From: Viscum album
Taxonomy: Eukaryota; Streptophyta; Magnoliopsida; Santalales; Viscaceae
Assembly (NCBI GenBank): GCA_963277665.1
Contig: OY728165.1
Span: 1,754,634,772-1,754,698,771 of the forward strand
DNA: 64,000 nucleotides
Direction of reading: 5' to 3'
In this document: in pieces, positions 60,960 through 64,000 of the stretch
How the letters are laid out: the number at the start of each line of letters is the position of its first letter
Numbering within the stretch: position 1 is the first letter of the stretch
Made by a program: the position numbers and the translations under genes
Notes under the pieces: generated by a model
Seen by the model: the letters and a program-made list of their open reading frames with translations, nothing else
The model's database searches: none
What the model was told of the DNA's origin: nothing

Positions 60960-63900
60960 ATCAATTGTGAAAGGGTAGACATAAATCTCATCCCATATTC
61001 TGGAAGCATGCTAGGATATTATAATAATTGCTTTAGCAGTACCAGGGAAATATACACATAAATATGTCCCACACATGGGATGACACATCGAAATGAAATG
61101 CCAGAATAGATACAAACCCCTTGTTATCTAATATAAAAAATAAGGGAATATATTTTAGGGATAACAAATTTATTTGAATGTAATTTATTTTGGTTTAGTT
61201 TTACATGATGTAATACATAACACATATTCATTATGAACTAGAACCTTAGGCATTGGCTTGGGTAACACAAAATTAATTATTAAAATCATACGTATTTATA
61301 GTCCATGTATTGAGTATGGTTTTGATCTCCAACGAAAGAATCAAAAAAGATAATATGGATGACCATAAAGAAAGTATAAAATAAAAGGAAATAAAACTAT
61401 AGCACTATAAAGTGTACATGGGAAATAATGAGTAAGTGGAAAAGAAAACATCAATAAATAGATCAAATGGTCTATAATAAATAATCAGTAAATGAGATGT
61501 TTTAATTTGATTGAATAGTTTTTTAAATTTCATCATTCATTCATCAAAAAAACCACCTAAACAAAACTTAAATTGGGTTACAAATAATGTCATATGATCA
61601 ACCTATTTTTGATTGATTTTTATAATTTCCCAAATGTATTATTCAATAATTCACTAAATGATGATTATCAAAATAATCAAAATTTAATTTATCTTGATTT
61701 GAAACTATAATGATATATTAAATTTGAAGATGAATCACAAATGATTATGAATCTAGATTAATCTAAATGAGATAAATCCTTGTAAAACTCATTAATTTTT
61801 TAAAACTAAATATCTTAAAAAATTCTTTTCTTAGAGTACTGTTTTGATATTTTTAGTAATGAATCAATTGAAATTGTTACCTCTAAAATCTTATTTTCCA
61901 TTATATGATTTAGTTGATGATTAAATATTAATAAATCATAATATATCAGTATTTCAACTAAAAAACTGATTTAAAAAAGTTTTTAGATGAAGGGATATAT
62001 ATAAATATTACTTTTATAAGATATCCAAATTTCATCCAAGATTAAGAGAAGCTGTATTTAATTGTACACTAATTTCATGATTATGTTCCTTTAAATCATA
62101 TATTATATATTACCAGAATCCATGATTTCAAAGGCATCCAACATTGATTCTTATCTTGTCCAATTAATAATCTATACTCTTTAATTTGATACCTATATGT
62201 CATAATAATAGTTATAAAATGTTCTCCCTATACTTAATATGATATTTTCATTATATACATTCCTCCTCACTAGACACATAAGAAAAATCCATTATAACCA
62301 AATTCACATCAATAAAAATACCATTTTTTTATAGTAACTATGATCCAAATCTGAGATTCCTATATTATGAAATATTCAATGGTCCTAATTTCTAAAGGTA
62401 GCATTGCATGAGTCTTCAAATAGTTCCCATTTTCCACTTCACCTTCTCCTATTATCATATTTCCTAGTTTATATTTCAAAATAAAAAAGGTTATGAAATT
62501 GACACTTAGTCAAACATATATACATTAGTATGTTAGTTATACCAATTATGATTTTTATGGAACCCATAAGATTAAATTAAATTTCCTCATCCATTTAGTT
62601 TCATTATGAACTATTATTAGTAACATTCATCTACCATGTATATTGAAGACCATGAACCCTTTCGTGTATTATCGTGTAATTTTCATAGCTCTTAAAAACC
62701 CAGTGAAACCCTTTCACATCCTTGATAAAAACCATATTTTAGATTCTCACATAAAAAATATATAATAAATCCTGTGATAATGTCCTATAAGAGGTATCCA
62801 AACATTTAATTCTTCAGTATCTCTCAGTTTTATTGGTTTGTTAATTTATGGTCAGGTATCCCTGCTAGTGTGAAAAGAGTTCAATAATAATCACAAAACC
62901 TAATTGCATTTTATTTTAGAAAAAACTATTCTTCCTCAATTATATCAACTATATCTTCATCTCATTCTTCTAGATCATTGTAGTCATCTCCAATTCAGAG
63001 TTGATGAAATGATTTTGACTACCAATAAATATTTTCTCTTCGTCTAGGGAGTATTGATGTCAATAATTATTTTCCCTTAAATAGAGAAACTCAATTGTAG
63101 ACACTCAGTTTCCTATAGTTATCACATCTTTGAATTATCTTTTGGAACAACTATAAATTTTATCCTCTATTAATTTTCTGTATTATTACTCTATAACTCA
63201 TTACATTAACTATCACAATTTCTTCCTATAAAAATATATTTACATTAATTGGTTGAAATATTATTTTATGGTAGGTAAAACACTTATTTTTTCTTGGTTT
63301 TATATTCATTTGGAATCCCTATTTCAGTATATATTCATTTGGATTCTACAGTAGGTCAATTTTTCTTTCATGGATCGAATTTTTAGTAACATCCCATGTA
63401 AATTATAAAATAAAAGAATTTCAAATTTTTTAATATTTATAAATTATATTTTAATTTTTACATTAATGGGGAGTTTACGTTTATTACAATAGTCAATACA
63501 CAACAATGGGTTTATCTTAAATCTTATGTTGCATAGAAGACATAGTTATTGCGAAAAATAATAATGTATTATTTTTATTTTAAATAATATTTACACTAAG
63601 TAATTCTATGGGTGGGAATGAAAATAAATAATTATATTATGTGAATAAATGTTTTTTAAATATATTTTATTTTTTAGAATATTTTAGACGCTTCATATTA
63701 TAATAAATAAATTTTCAAGCATAAAATAGTACAATTTTTTAATAGGTATTTTTACAACCATTTGGTTGTGGTCTTTTTTAATATCTAGTTTTTGTCACTT
63801 TTATGTGTTCAATTTTAAAAAATAAATTATTTATTTCAAATTTGGATATCAAAATTTACTTTGGTCTGTTTTAGGAATTTTTCTAATTAAATTAATATTT

Positions 63901-64000
63901 TAATGAGTAGATAACAATACAAAATTTATATTCAGAACTTCTTTTTCATCTATTTCTTTATAGTTAAATTTTTCATAAAATTTGTTAGAAAGTATAATTA
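60960..64000. other. AT-rich DNA, no gene recognised
   Basis: Decayed AT-rich sequence to the window end. A minus-strand acidic reading near 62930-62975 (DEDIVDIIEEE) is too short to assign. Nothing else seen. Confidence 0.5.

Overview
The window looks like gene-poor, repeat-packed nuclear DNA of a seed plant. The evidence is the repeat families: a plant-type LINE ORF1 with a DUF4283-like block and zinc knuckle, Ty3/Gypsy elements with very long LTRs starting TGTAAYRMCC and an initiator-Met-tRNA primer site, a Gypsy-type primer site matching tRNA-Asp, and a Ty1/Copia relic. I find no intact host gene, tRNA, rRNA or CRISPR array. Almost every open frame is short and lies in AT-rich decayed DNA, and several former codons are now TGA or TAG in a pattern expected from C-to-T decay of methylated cytosine.

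Layout. 1-2480: AT-rich, nothing recognised. 2480-3675 and 14187-15030: two halves of one LINE ORF1, split by element A. 3676-14181: element A, a minus-strand Gypsy (Tekay/Del-like) element with LTRs of about 4.2 and 4.15 kb around only 2.16 kb of internal DNA (a gag zinc knuckle and the last codons of pol). 15030-17650: AT-rich. About 17650-29080: element B, a much older relative of A with the same layout and strand. About 29100-35050: a decayed minus-strand Copia element in the order gag, integrase, RNase H (right to left). 35050-37150: possibly a second Copia fragment. 37150-45400: AT-rich, nothing recognised. About 45400-48640: 5' end of a plus-strand Athila-like Gypsy element (LTR, tRNA-Asp primer site, short broken ORF). 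48664-56578: element C, a third minus-strand Tekay-like element, GC-richer and younger, with a full 3.65 kb 5' LTR, a truncated 3' LTR, gag, a duplicated protease piece and the integrase C-terminus. 56579-60960: unclassified tract of moderate GC. 60960-64000: AT-rich, nothing recognised.

How the parts relate. A, B and C are all deletion derivatives lacking reverse transcriptase and the integrase core, with LTRs longer than or comparable to their internal regions. They could have moved only with proteins supplied in trans, which makes them LARD-like non-autonomous elements. Their LTRs carry internal tandem arrays that differ by element: a roughly 190-bp repeat with a CpG-rich CGTACGTACGCACG core in A (remnants in B), an exact 32-bp period in B, and a 166-bp repeat with hairpins in C. 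These arrays are the most unusual structures in the window.
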